Source of the DNA: Porphyromonadaceae bacterium UBA7203
GTDB lineage: Bacteria > Bacteroidota > Bacteroidia > Bacteroidales > Muribaculaceae
Assembly: GCA_002490725.1 (NCBI GenBank)
Contig: DKUN01000003.1
Coordinates: 1-31,750, forward strand
Length of the DNA: 31,750 nt
Direction: 5' to 3'
A program made the position numbers and the translations under genes. Shown piece after piece: positions 8,108-17,175 of the stretch (position 1 is its first letter; every line of letters starts with the position of its first letter). Under the pieces are notes generated by a model that worked only from the letters and a program-made list of their open reading frames with translations, did not search any database and was not told the DNA's origin.

Positions 8108-9235
8108 TTATTTGATAACTTTTGAGAATTCGGTACGCCAGATGTTATAGCCGGCATCGGAGGGATGGAGGCCGTCGGAACGGAATAGCTCCGGACGCAC
8201 GGTTCCGTCGGGGTTGAGCATCGGGGTGTGGATGTCGATGTAGCCGGTGGCAGGCTGGCTTTCTGCAAACTCCTTGAGCATGGCGTTGACGGATTGAATC
8301 TTGGCGAGGCTTTTTGCACGCACGGGCGACGGTTTGATTGAAACGAGATAGATTTCGGCATCGGGCTTCATGCGTCGGATTTCGAAGAAGAGTTTCTTCA
8401 TTGACTCCATCATTTCGTCGGGCTCCCACTTGAAGCCGATTTCGTTGTCGCCTTCGTAAACGATAATGCGCTTCGGGTCAAAGGGCTCGATGAGCTCGTG
8501 GCGATAGTTATAGAGGTCAATGGCTTTGGTGCCGGAAACGCCGCGGCGAATAACGTTATGGTCGGCGAAGTCTGCTTCGAGAGTCTTCCACAGTTCGATC
8601 GACGAGCTGCCTACAACCAGCGTCGAGCCGGGCCAGGCGCTCTGTTCGGCGTCGCGTTGCTGATAGCGGGCTATTTTTTCCTCCCATTTGAGCTGTTGCT
8701 TCATGGGGGGCAGGCCCTTGACGGGGCGGCATTCGGCGATTTTGCCGCGCACAATGATGCGGCCGAGCATCAGGTAGGCCTTCTCGCCGCGCGTTTCGGC
8801 GATTTTCAGGGTAACCTGGTGATGGCCGGGCTCAACGTTGATTACGGCGTGCTGCAGCCGGCGGCTGTCGGATTTGCGGTCAAGATAGTGTGAGTCGGGA
8901 AACGAGAGCATCTTTCCGTCGACGTAGACCATCAGTTCGGCCATTTCGGGGCCGCCGAGGTCATAAAGGCCGAACATGTCGCCGTCGAAGCCGAACGAGA
9001 GGGTCGATTTCGGGTGGCCGCTGGTCATGACCGTGGCGAACCGGTCGGCAAATTGCTTCATGCGCGAGTCGCGAGCGGCCTCGACATCTTTCCAGAGGCC
9101 GTGTTTTTTGCAGACGTCGGCGGGAACATACATCTTGGCATCCTCCAGTCCGGGGAGGTCGCAGGGTTCGGGTGTCTGACCCGTAGCCGCAAGCGTGGCA
9201 AGCAGGAGCCAGGCGGCAGTGAGAAATTTTTTCAT
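8108..9235 (-). CDS. Secreted SGNH/GDSL hydrolase (probable carbohydrate esterase)
   Basis: A 375-residue protein with a signal peptide (about 1-19), a poorly characterised beta-rich N-terminal region (about 75-165, 'FGFDGDMFGLYDLGG', 'GHHQVTLKI') and a C-terminal SGNH domain. All SGNH blocks can be read: 'VVGSSSIELW' with nucleophile Ser211, Gly235 in 'RGVSGTKA', 'EGDNEIG' with Asn264, and 'SDGLHPSD' with Asp354 and His357. In PULs such proteins are usually acetyl or other acyl esterases acting on decorated sugars. That role is inferred here from position between the 967-residue protein (6 bases upstream) and the GH3 gene. A lipase or acyltransferase role is less likely. Confidence 0.88.
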   Translation of the reverse strand: MKKFLTAAWLLLATLAATGQTPEPCDLPGLEDAKMYVPADVCKKHGLWKDVEAARDSRMKQFADRFATVMTSGHPKSTLSFGFDGDMFGLYDLGGPEMAELMVYVDGKMLSFPDSHYLDRKSDSRRLQHAVINVEPGHHQVTLKIAETRGEKAYLMLGRIIVRGKIAECRPVKGLPPMKQQLKWEEKIARYQQRDAEQSAWPGSTLVVGSSSIELWKTLEADFADHNVIRRGVSGTKAIDLYNYRHELIEPFDPKRIIVYEGDNEIGFKWEPDEMMESMKKLFFEIRRMKPDAEIYLVSIKPSPVRAKSLAKIQSVNAMLKEFAESQPATGYIDIHTPMLNPDGTVRPELFRSDGLHPSDAGYNIWRTEFSKVIK

Positions 9236-9241
9236 ATTCTG

Positions 9242-12145
9242 TCAGATTTTGATTTCGTGAGACTTGACGTTGCCGTCGGCGTCGCTGACTTTGACGGTTA
9301 GCGCTACCTTGTCGGCGGGGATGAACTTGGAGAATGACCATTCATAGGGATAGTCATCGAGGCTGACCGTTTCCGCGCCGCACTCCACAGTGACCTTGAC
9401 GCCGGGGCATGGTGGGGTTTCGCAATAGCCATACACCGAATCCCAGCCGAAGGGCGAGCGGATGCGGAAGGTGTGAATCAGGCCGGCGGCGGTGCCGCTG
9501 TCAATGACCTTGTAGCCGTTTTCGAGCACGGGGATTTTGTCGGTGGCCAGCAGGGCGCGGAGAGCGCTGTTTGATTCCGCGGCTCCGGCTTTCAGGGGTA
9601 TGGAAATCGCCGTGAATCCCTTGGGCGGGATTGTGGCGAAGAGGGTGGCGAGTTTTTTGCGTGAGCCCTTGGCGTTTAGAACCGAGGCTCCCTCGAGGTC
9701 GGCTACGGCCTCGAGCTCCGGGCCCGGCTTCAGCGTGGTCGAGGCTTCGGCGCGGCTCTCGTTGCAAAGCAGAATCCAGACGTAGCGGTCGGAAACGGCC
9801 GTCAGATAGTTGACCTCGGGGTTGCTGCTGTCAAGCAGACCCTTACGGAGCCACAGGCGGGCGTTCGAGTCATCGTAGACCGTGCCGGCGGCGCCACCGA
9901 AAATGCGGTTGCTGAACCACACGAAGCCCTCTTGCTTTCCATAGGGGAAGCTGACCTTGCCGGCCGAGCGGCCTATGGCCTCGCTGATTAGATAGTCGGC
10001 CGTGAAGGCAAGATGCGGCGGAATGTGGTGATAGTAAATCGAGCTGACGTCAGGGCCCTTGTAGGGGAACTCTTCGCTCATGGTCAGGTCGGTATAGCCG
10101 GTGGCATAGTAGCCCGGATAGTTGGTGAAACGGCCGATGACGGCGTTGCGGGCGTAGGTTTCGTAGAGGTCGTTGCTGGTATGACTGCTAAGGCGCAAGA
10201 GCGACGGCGCCCATGAACTCATGAACACGGGGCGCACTGGCTTGCCCTTGGTGCGCAGAAAGTAGGTCGACGGCTGTTCGAATCCGAGACCGACGGGCGA
10301 CACGCGCCACTGCTCGACCTCATGCTCGGGGGCGTCGCCATCCACGCGCGGAAAGCCGAGACGGAACTGCTCCGAGCCTTTCCACCACATTGTAGCGTTG
10401 CCGTTATAGACGTCCGACGGGTGTATTGTCTGGGTTGAGTCGGCAACGGCCGGCCAGACGCGTATGCCGGCCAGGGTGTGGGCGGCACCGGTTCGCGCGG
10501 CGTCGAGAAACTGCTTGTCGCCGGTGGTTTCATAGAGGTCGATGAAGTCCCACCAGGGGGCGTAGATCGTTGAGTTATAGAACGCCTGGTAGCGCATCGG
10601 CTTGGTGCCGTTGGTGTAGATGTGTTTCTGCGCGTCGCGTGCGGCTACGGAGGTGGCGCGTCTCAGCCACTTCTTATCGCCCGTCAGCCGGTAGGCATAC
10701 AGGGCCTGCACCCACGACAGAATCGGCGTAGAGTAACCCTTTGGAGCCCTCAGCTCGCCATCGGGCAGGGCAATGTCGCGCAGCCAGGCGTTGCGTCCTC
10801 CGAGCAGGCGGTTGAGCCCTTCGAAGTAGGTTGTGGTGAATTGCGAGCCGACGGGCGACAGGCGCAGTGTTTCGGGGTCTTTATTGTAGCCCTCGTCGGT
10901 GGTGCGTGTGCTCCATCTGTAGCCCTTGCGCGACAGCGTGTATTCAATGGCGGGCAGTGCGCGGCTCAGGTATAGCTCCTCGTCGGCCGCATTGACGGCG
11001 GCGGCGATGATTGCGAGCGGGGCCGAGTGAACAACTGTTGGAGCCTTCGTGGGCTTGCCTTCAATGTCGTAAGGGCCGCGCATGGCGGCGCTCCAGCCTC
11101 CGAACTCGTCGTTGCGCATCAGGTCGATGATGTTGAACATGGTTTCGGTCAGCGATTTGTCGGCCTGACGGCGGTAGTCGCGCACGCCGTAGACGTTTTG
11201 TGCTACGTGTTCAAGCGTTTCATTCCAGGTCGAGGCGGCGAGTCCGACCTCAAAGTGTCGGCTCACGGTGCGGCCGGCGGTCATTTTGCAGTCGGCCATG
11301 CCGAGCACCGGCGAGAAGGCCACCGGCTCGACCATGTTGCCGTGGTTCATTATCGAGAAGCCGATTGGCGAGTGGTCGACGCTGCCCCAGTCGAGCGGCG
11401 CCAGGGTCGAATCAGCGCTGACAAAGGCAGTGAGCCTCCGTCCGGCGCTCTCGGCCTCGACCATCGCCACGGGGGTGGGCATCATGGCTGACAGAAGCAT
11501 TTCGGGCCGCGGTTGCAAACGGCGATACTGATACATTGGCGGCAGCAGCACGTTGGTGACCGCTGAGGGCAGGGTTGCGTGGGCGCCGAGCAGCCCGAGG
11601 CTGTAGCAGCCCGACTCGGCGGGGGTGAAGTCGAGTCTGAGCGATGCGCTTTTGCCCTGCCGGTCAAGGGTCCATGTGCCGCTGACGGTGTGGTTGCCGG
11701 CGGTGGCATATTTGACCTCGATGGTGTTTTTGTCAATGTTGCGTGCACTGACGGGCACAGCCTCGCATACCGATCCGCCGAGCCATGGATTGGTCGAAAG
11801 CGAGTCGCCCTCGGCGTCGGTCCATGCCGGGTAGAAGTGTTTATAGCTCGGGCGCTTGAGTTTTTTCGGTCCGGTAATTACGAATACCTTATTGTCTTCC
11901 ATCGACGATACGAACGGCGTCCATTTGCCGTCGACCTTGGCCTCCATGGTGCAGGCCAGAGCCCGGCCGCCTTCGCCGGCACGGACATAGCTCAGGCGCA
12001 GGTTGTTGCCCGCAATCGAGGCCACTCGCTCGGCGTTGGCGTCGATAGTCAGCGGCGGGGTTATGAGCAGACGGCTCTGTTGCTGGGCCCGGACCGGAGT
12101 CAGCGCGAGCAGGAGCAGGGCGGGAATCAGCTGTCGGAGTTTCAT
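9242..12145 (-). CDS. Large secreted enzyme-like protein, paralog of the 823- and 1152-residue proteins
   Basis: A 967-residue protein with a signal peptide (about 1-20); I do not recognise a named family. The N-terminal region (about 25-310) is beta-rich, like the leading sandwich of many polysaccharide lyases and helical-toroid hydrolases. Residues about 320-740 are helical with repeats of the 'LTGDKKWLRRA', 'TTGDKQFLDAAR' type seen in (alpha/alpha) barrels, and the C-terminal region is beta-rich again. The most conserved stretches, shared with the 1152-residue protein, are 'MWWKGSEQFRLGFPR', 'PVGLGFEQP.TYFLRT' and the segment around residues 674-709 ('GYTDLTMSEEFPYKGPDVSS'). They are rich in Trp, Tyr, His, Asp and Glu, as an active site would be. 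It overlaps the 823-residue gene by four bases (ATGA). Unlike the 1152-residue relative it lacks a C-terminal sorting-like tail, so a periplasmic location is likely. Confidence 0.75.
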   Translation of the reverse strand: MKLRQLIPALLLLALTPVRAQQQSRLLITPPLTIDANAERVASIAGNNLRLSYVRAGEGGRALACTMEAKVDGKWTPFVSSMEDNKVFVITGPKKLKRPSYKHFYPAWTDAEGDSLSTNPWLGGSVCEAVPVSARNIDKNTIEVKYATAGNHTVSGTWTLDRQGKSASLRLDFTPAESGCYSLGLLGAHATLPSAVTNVLLPPMYQYRRLQPRPEMLLSAMMPTPVAMVEAESAGRRLTAFVSADSTLAPLDWGSVDHSPIGFSIMNHGNMVEPVAFSPVLGMADCKMTAGRTVSRHFEVGLAASTWNETLEHVAQNVYGVRDYRRQADKSLTETMFNIIDLMRNDEFGGWSAAMRGPYDIEGKPTKAPTVVHSAPLAIIAAAVNAADEELYLSRALPAIEYTLSRKGYRWSTRTTDEGYNKDPETLRLSPVGSQFTTTYFEGLNRLLGGRNAWLRDIALPDGELRAPKGYSTPILSWVQALYAYRLTGDKKWLRRATSVAARDAQKHIYTNGTKPMRYQAFYNSTIYAPWWDFIDLYETTGDKQFLDAARTGAAHTLAGIRVWPAVADSTQTIHPSDVYNGNATMWWKGSEQFRLGFPRVDGDAPEHEVEQWRVSPVGLGFEQPSTYFLRTKGKPVRPVFMSSWAPSLLRLSSHTSNDLYETYARNAVIGRFTNYPGYYATGYTDLTMSEEFPYKGPDVSSIYYHHIPPHLAFTADYLISEAIGRSAGKVSFPYGKQEGFVWFSNRIFGGAAGTVYDDSNARLWLRKGLLDSSNPEVNYLTAVSDRYVWILLCNESRAEASTTLKPGPELEAVADLEGASVLNAKGSRKKLATLFATIPPKGFTAISIPLKAGAAESNSALRALLATDKIPVLENGYKVIDSGTAAGLIHTFRIRSPFGWDSVYGYCETPPCPGVKVTVECGAETVSLDDYPYEWSFSKFIPADKVALTVKVSDADGNVKSHEIKI
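10021..10125. repeat. Nearly identical 105-bp block shared with 26464-26568 (copy 1)
   Basis: This block of the 967-residue gene differs from the block in the 1152-residue gene at two of 105 positions, both synonymous-type third-position changes. The flanking coding sequence of the two genes differs much more. It encodes about residues 674-709. Confidence 0.9.
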
Positions 12146-14613
12146 TTTTTCGAGGGGATTTTAATGATTTCGAGACCATAGGGGGCTACGGTTGCTGTCA
12201 GGCTCTTGCCGTCGATGTCAATCCGTGCGTCCTGAGGCTCGTTGATGTCGTTGAGAAGCATTATGTAGAGCGAGTCGGCGCTACGTGCGGTCAGATACTC
12301 TACGTCGGGGTTGCTGCAGGCAATGAGCCCGGGCAGCATGACCAGTTCGGCGGTTTCTCCGTCTATGGTGCCCGGCGCGAACGCGTAGGTGCGGTGCGGT
12401 CCTACTTTCGGGGTGATGAATCCGGCCGGGAAGCTGATGGCGCCGTTGCTGCGCAACTCGAGCTCGGCGAGCAGATAGTCGGTAATCCAGCCGGTCTGCC
12501 ACCATGCATGGTGGGGGTAAGGTCCGGCTCCTTTGTTCATTGCCGCCCAATAATATGAGGCCACGGCTGTGCCGTCGTCAACAAAAGCGTCGCGGCCAAT
12601 GGCTGCTGCGCGCGCCATGTCGAGAAACAGGCGGTTGCCGGTGAGCCTGTACATTCTGACGAACATGCCTGCGTGTGAGGCGAGCAGAATCGGACCGTGG
12701 AGGTTGGTCGAGCCGATAATGCCGCCATGTTCATACGATAGGCCCGAAGTGGTGATTTGCCATTGCTCCATCAGCTTGCCCTTGACGCTCACGGGGCGAC
12801 GCGAGGCGGTCGGAGCCGTGTAGACCGAGGAGGTGTAGAACCGTGCGGTAGCTATGGCTGCGTCGAGATAGCGGCTGTCGGCAGTGGCGTCGTGAAGTTC
12901 GACGAGAGCCTGTGCGGCCTGCGCGGTAGCAAAGTCGGGTGCAAAGCGCGTGTCGCCGCAAACGCCGAGCCACTGTTGCGGCTTGACGGCGTTTTCAATC
13001 AGCCAGTCGGCTCCGCGGCGTGCGCCGTCGAGATACCTGGAGTCGCCGAGAATGCGATGGGCCACGAGCAGGCCGTAGAATGTGGGGCGCAGGTCTTTCA
13101 GGTCAGTGAATGCCTCGGAAAAGTCGGCGTCAGAGTAGGCCACGGCCCATGAGCCATCGGCCTTCTGCACGCCCAGAAGCCAGTCGGCCGCGCTGCGTAT
13201 CAGTTCGCGCACCTGTGAGTTGTCGGGTTCGAACAGGGCGATGTTGCCCAGGTCGGTCAGCAGGTAATAGGTCGTGGCGATAGGTTCGGTATAAGGGCCC
13301 CACTCCTCGACGAAGCGGCGGGAATCGCGCAGGTAATACTGGCCGCGCGAGGCGCCTTTCAGGAAGCCGCAATCGGAGTTATGCTGCTTGATCTTGAAGT
13401 TGAGGGCGTAGGGCAGACGCTTTTTGGTGAGCAGGGTGTCTCCGGTCAGGGCGCCGAGCATCCACATGGCGCCGTAGTCGGCATTTTTCATTGCGTCTTT
13501 TTTTGCCATGTAGACGCCGCCGAGATACTCCTGGGCGCCTATGGTGTCGCCGTCGGCCTCGACGGTGTGCCAACGCGAGGTGCTGTCGTTGACCACATAG
13601 CCGTGAAAGCTGTAGAGGCGGTCGGTGAGCGAGCGGCGGTTGCGGCGGAGAGCCAGGGCGTCGCCGAAGCCGTAGATGCTGTCGGCAACGTGGTTGAACA
13701 CGGCCCACCAGCCCTCGTGGCCAAAGGTGAGGCGCGCGGCGAAAGTTACGGTCGCGCCCGGCTCGAGATATGAGCCTGCCTCGCCCAGAACCGGATGGTA
13801 GAGAGTGGGCGACAGGGAGCCTGCGCGGTTCATGGCCGACAGTCCGAGGCGCCAGTCGCTTGAGCGCGCTGAATCGCCCCATGGCTCGGCAGCCGTTGAC
13901 GGTTCGGCCGTTACGGCGAGTGTAAGCCCGTTTTTGGTGGTCAGAATCGAAGTCAGGGTTGAGGCGCTGCGCTCGCGAAACAGCACGGGTTGCGCCGGAA
14001 TATCCCACCCGTAGGCGTAGGCGTGCGAGAAGTTGTCGGCAATGCGGCTGCCGTGGAGTACTCCGGGAATCAGAGCGAAATCAAGACTCTCGGGCGTGGC
14101 CGTGATGACCGACGGGGTCGGGATCGAATACCATCCGGCGCGCCGCGCGGTGAGGGTCGTTACCACTTTGACGTCAGAGCCGTCGAGGCTCCAGCGGCGG
14201 CTGAGGCTGAATTCATTGCAGTCGGCGGTGAGGGTTACGGCGCTGTCGCCTTCGGCATGCAGGCGCGTGAATCTTACGGGCAGGCAGGTACCGGCGCGGT
14301 TGAGCGCTACGGCGCCGGTTGCCTCGCGCCATGAGGGATGCACATAGCGGTATTCCTTTTCGGGAAACGTGGCGTCGCCACCGAACTCTGAAGGCGGCAG
14401 GGGCTCGGCCGACGGTTTGTCGGCGCTGAAGAGCACGACGTCGCCGGCGGCCGAGGGCTCGCCCTTGAGGCCGAAGGCACTGACTGAACTCAGTGTCCAG
14501 GCGCCTTTGACCTTTTTCCAGTCGAGGCTGATGCTGTCATTGCGCAGGGCGGCGCCATTGGCGGCGGCAGCCGTCGCGGCGGTCAGCAGCAGGGTGATTA
14601 TGGTCGATTTCAT
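12142..14613 (-). CDS. Large secreted enzyme-like protein, diverged member of the three-paralog family
   Basis: An 823-residue protein with a signal peptide (about 1-20). It shares the plan of the 967- and 1152-residue proteins: N-terminal beta region (about 22-300), helical toroid (about 310-690) with 'LTGNRLFLDMAR'-type repeats, and C-terminal beta region. The link to its paralogs is clearest at the end of the toroid ('GAISFPAGF') and in the phrase 'CSNPDVEYLTARSADSLYIMLLND', which matches 'CSNPDINVLTARSDSQFFIILTND' of the larger one. The Trp-rich segment differs ('YYWAAMNKGAGPYPHHAWWQTGW'), so the substrate or bond cut may differ. It is probably periplasmic. It begins 29 bases after the DUF5017 gene and is coupled by ATGA to the next gene. 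I cannot assign an enzyme class; a hydrolase or lyase is inferred only from fold and context. Confidence 0.73.
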   Translation of the reverse strand: MKSTIITLLLTAATAAAANGAALRNDSISLDWKKVKGAWTLSSVSAFGLKGEPSAAGDVVLFSADKPSAEPLPPSEFGGDATFPEKEYRYVHPSWREATGAVALNRAGTCLPVRFTRLHAEGDSAVTLTADCNEFSLSRRWSLDGSDVKVVTTLTARRAGWYSIPTPSVITATPESLDFALIPGVLHGSRIADNFSHAYAYGWDIPAQPVLFRERSASTLTSILTTKNGLTLAVTAEPSTAAEPWGDSARSSDWRLGLSAMNRAGSLSPTLYHPVLGEAGSYLEPGATVTFAARLTFGHEGWWAVFNHVADSIYGFGDALALRRNRRSLTDRLYSFHGYVVNDSTSRWHTVEADGDTIGAQEYLGGVYMAKKDAMKNADYGAMWMLGALTGDTLLTKKRLPYALNFKIKQHNSDCGFLKGASRGQYYLRDSRRFVEEWGPYTEPIATTYYLLTDLGNIALFEPDNSQVRELIRSAADWLLGVQKADGSWAVAYSDADFSEAFTDLKDLRPTFYGLLVAHRILGDSRYLDGARRGADWLIENAVKPQQWLGVCGDTRFAPDFATAQAAQALVELHDATADSRYLDAAIATARFYTSSVYTAPTASRRPVSVKGKLMEQWQITTSGLSYEHGGIIGSTNLHGPILLASHAGMFVRMYRLTGNRLFLDMARAAAIGRDAFVDDGTAVASYYWAAMNKGAGPYPHHAWWQTGWITDYLLAELELRSNGAISFPAGFITPKVGPHRTYAFAPGTIDGETAELVMLPGLIACSNPDVEYLTARSADSLYIMLLNDINEPQDARIDIDGKSLTATVAPYGLEIIKIPSKK

Positions 14614-14642
14614 TGCTCGGAATGGTAGATGGTCAAGAGTTT

Positions 14643-15527
14643 TTATTCGCTGACGGTTATACGCACGGCGGCGGTCGATGAGCTTTCGCTGTTGTACCAG
14701 ACGGAGTAGCCCGCAAAGATGGCGTCATAGACGCCGGGCTTCTCATAGGTGTAGCTGAACTCGCTGTTGTCGGTGGCGATGCTGCGCACCACCACTCCGG
14801 TCGAAGGCTCCGACGAGCGGACGTTGAAACCTGTCGAGATGGCCCAGAAGTCCTTGTCGGCAGTGGCGGTATTGCCGGCTGCGAGCAGTTGCGAGCCGGG
14901 GAGGGTCCACTGCTTGTCGCCCGACATGATTACGTTTTTCCAGCCGGCCGTCTTGATGTCGGCAAGGGTGGTCACCGCTCCTTCGGGCGACACCTTCTCG
15001 ATGTTGATGCTGCGCACTACCCAGCGGTTCTTTTCCGGTGTGTTGTCGAGGTCGAAATAGCGGAACGCAATGTAGAGCTTGGCGTCGTCGGACGTGACGA
15101 TGTGCTTGAGATTGGCGGTTCCCGAGGGGGTGTTGGCTCCCGTCTTGTCGGGCAGGGTAAAGAGTCCTGTCACATCGGTCCAGGTAGCCGCGGCCACGTC
15201 GGCGGGCTCGTAAATGCCGTTGAAGTCGCTGCTTGCAAGCACCTGGAAGTTGGGGTGCACGCCGGTCGACTGGTCGGTGTAGGCAACGAAGTCGACCAGC
15301 AGGTCGTTGTCGGCGCTGTGGCGGTCGCGCAGACCGAAAATATGGCCCGGCTCGCCCGAGTAGAACACTATGTTGTCGGCATCGCCGCTGATGGTGAAGC
15401 GCACGGGTTCGCCGGCCTTGCATGAGCCCTGTACCGTTACGTTCAGAGCTGCGTCGGGGGCTTCGTTGCTGCATGATGCCGCGGTCAGTGCAATTGCGGC
15501 GGCGATTATGATTGTCGATGTTTTCAT
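14643..15527 (-). CDS. DUF5017-type lipoprotein, likely surface glycan-binding protein
   Basis: A 294-residue lipoprotein with the lipobox ending at Cys19 ('LTAASC'). The order 'ALNVTVQGSCKAGEPVRFTISGD' (an N-terminal PKD/Ig-like strand pattern, about residues 26-50; shown as 'VRFTISGDADNIVFYSGEPG' in its key part), then a jelly-roll-like region from about 75 ('FVAYTDQSTGVHPNFQVL'), resembles DUF5017 proteins encoded directly after SusD. In that position such proteins usually sit on the outer membrane and bind the glycan alongside SusD. It lies 34 bases after susD and 29 before the 823-residue gene, within the operon. Binding has not been shown for this protein, and the specificity cannot be read. 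Confidence 0.8.
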   Translation of the reverse strand: MKTSTIIIAAAIALTAASCSNEAPDAALNVTVQGSCKAGEPVRFTISGDADNIVFYSGEPGHIFGLRDRHSADNDLLVDFVAYTDQSTGVHPNFQVLASSDFNGIYEPADVAAATWTDVTGLFTLPDKTGANTPSGTANLKHIVTSDDAKLYIAFRYFDLDNTPEKNRWVVRSINIEKVSPEGAVTTLADIKTAGWKNVIMSGDKQWTLPGSQLLAAGNTATADKDFWAISTGFNVRSSEPSTGVVVRSIATDNSEFSYTYEKPGVYDAIFAGYSVWYNSESSSTAAVRITVSE

Positions 15528-15561
15528 TGCTTTCGGTTGATGTTTGAGGGGGGTGATTTAA

Positions 15562-17136
15562 TTACCAGCCGGGGTTCTGGGTCATGAGTTTATTGACGGT
15601 GAGCTCGGTGTTGGGAATCGGAAAGAGCACGTTGCGCTCGGTAACGTTCTTGCCTGAATTGCCGGCATAGGAGAATGAACCTCCGTCGGCAGCGGCCTCG
15701 CGGCCAAAGTCGTTCATCGTTGAAACGTAGAGGCCCCATCGGATAAGGTCGAGTTTGCGCTGGCCTTCGAAGCATAATTCACGGAAGCGCTCGTCGCGGA
15801 TGGCGGTCATGAACTCCTCGTAACCGTTGATGCCGTTCAGGTCACAGAGCTCGGCGGGCGTTTCGGAATCGAGGCCCCAGGCACGGCGGCGCACCTTGTT
15901 GACGGCCTCGATGGCGTCGGGGGTCGGGCCGTTGTTGACGGCGCATGAGGCCTCGGCCTTCATCAGCAGCACGTCGCTATAGCGCACCAGCGGGAAGTTG
16001 ATCGAGGTGTATGACTGGGCCTTGGAGCCGGTTTCGTATTCGCGGCGCCATTTTCCGGGGTTGCGGTTATAGATTTGCTTGTCGGTATAGTAGCTCTTGG
16101 AGGTGTTGCCGTCGTCGTCGGTTTTGAAGTAATAGGGGGCAATGTTCCAGTCGCGGCGCAGGTCGCCCTCCTCGAACGAGTCGTAGAGGCGTTTGGTCAC
16201 CTGCATGGCGCCGCCCGAATAGCCCACGTTGATATCGCGGCAGAGAATGCCGTTTTCAACGCCGACGCTGCCGGCGAGGTCTTCGGTGCCGATTTTGTTG
16301 CCATACATGCCGACCTCCCATATGCACTCTTTCGGCTCGATGATGTCCTTGCAGTGGTTTATGAAAATTTCCTGATAGTCGGGGTTGAGGCGGTGTTTGT
16401 TGGATGTGATGACCTTGTCGGCATACTCAAGCGCGTCGGCATAGCGCGACGTGTCGTTGAGCGGCTGGCCGGCCATCTTGAGATACACGCGGGCCATGAC
16501 GGCCTGCACGGCGGTGGTCGACACACGCTCGTTGGTGCCGAGCGCGTCGATGTCGAGAACCATCTCTTCGGCGCGCTTCATGTCGCGGATAATCTGGTTG
16601 TAGATGTCGCTGAGCGATGACTTGCCGACCGGCTTTTCGTTGGGCGACATGGTCGGTTCGAGTTTCAGGGGCACTTCGCCGAAGTATGATGTGAGCAGGA
16701 AGTAATAGTAGCCGCGCAGAAAGTATGCCTCGCCGAGCATTGCTCGCGACGCTTCGGTTGTGAGCACCGATTCGTCGGTGTAGGCAATCAGGAAGTTGGC
16801 GCGGCTGACGCCCTCGTAGAGCACCTCCCAGAAGCGGCCTATGTCGAGGCTGCCGGCGTCGAACTGCATGACGCGGATGTTGTTGATGGAGATATTTTTA
16901 TAGAACGCTTCGTCGGATATGGCGAAATAGGAGAAGAGCGCCTTGCTGTACATGCGGCCGTTAGGATCGATCAGGCGGTTGTAGACGCCGTTGAGTGCCG
17001 CCTCGACCTGTGCCGGCGAACTGTAGTAGTTCTCGGGCGAGAGAAAATCGGGCTCTTTTTCGAGAAAGCTGCACGATGCTGAGCCGAACAAGGCGGCCGC
17101 GATAGCCACTGAGGCTGATATATTCTTGAAAGTCAT
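15562..17136 (-). CDS. SusD/RagB family nutrient-binding outer membrane lipoprotein
   Basis: SusD proteins are surface lipoproteins that close over the SusC channel and capture glycans. This one has 524 residues, a lipobox ending at Cys22 ('FGSASC') and the standard opening 'FLEKEPDFLSPENYYSSPAQ', followed by 'ALNGVYNRL'. Tetratricopeptide-like helices follow ('RAMLGEAYFLRGYYYFLLTSYFG' region near residue 130, with 'EAYFLRGYYYFLL' as the hallmark). The conserved C-terminal phrases are 'FPLVRYSDVLLMKAEA', 'IRDERFRELCFEGQRKLDLI' and a final 'LTVNKLMTQNPGW', so it is intact. It lies 39 bases after susC, as is usual. Confidence 0.96.
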   Translation of the reverse strand: MTFKNISASVAIAAALFGSASCSFLEKEPDFLSPENYYSSPAQVEAALNGVYNRLIDPNGRMYSKALFSYFAISDEAFYKNISINNIRVMQFDAGSLDIGRFWEVLYEGVSRANFLIAYTDESVLTTEASRAMLGEAYFLRGYYYFLLTSYFGEVPLKLEPTMSPNEKPVGKSSLSDIYNQIIRDMKRAEEMVLDIDALGTNERVSTTAVQAVMARVYLKMAGQPLNDTSRYADALEYADKVITSNKHRLNPDYQEIFINHCKDIIEPKECIWEVGMYGNKIGTEDLAGSVGVENGILCRDINVGYSGGAMQVTKRLYDSFEEGDLRRDWNIAPYYFKTDDDGNTSKSYYTDKQIYNRNPGKWRREYETGSKAQSYTSINFPLVRYSDVLLMKAEASCAVNNGPTPDAIEAVNKVRRRAWGLDSETPAELCDLNGINGYEEFMTAIRDERFRELCFEGQRKLDLIRWGLYVSTMNDFGREAAADGGSFSYAGNSGKNVTERNVLFPIPNTELTVNKLMTQNPGW

Positions 17137-17175
17137 AAACTTTTGAACTTCTAAATGTTTAAACTTCTGAATTCG

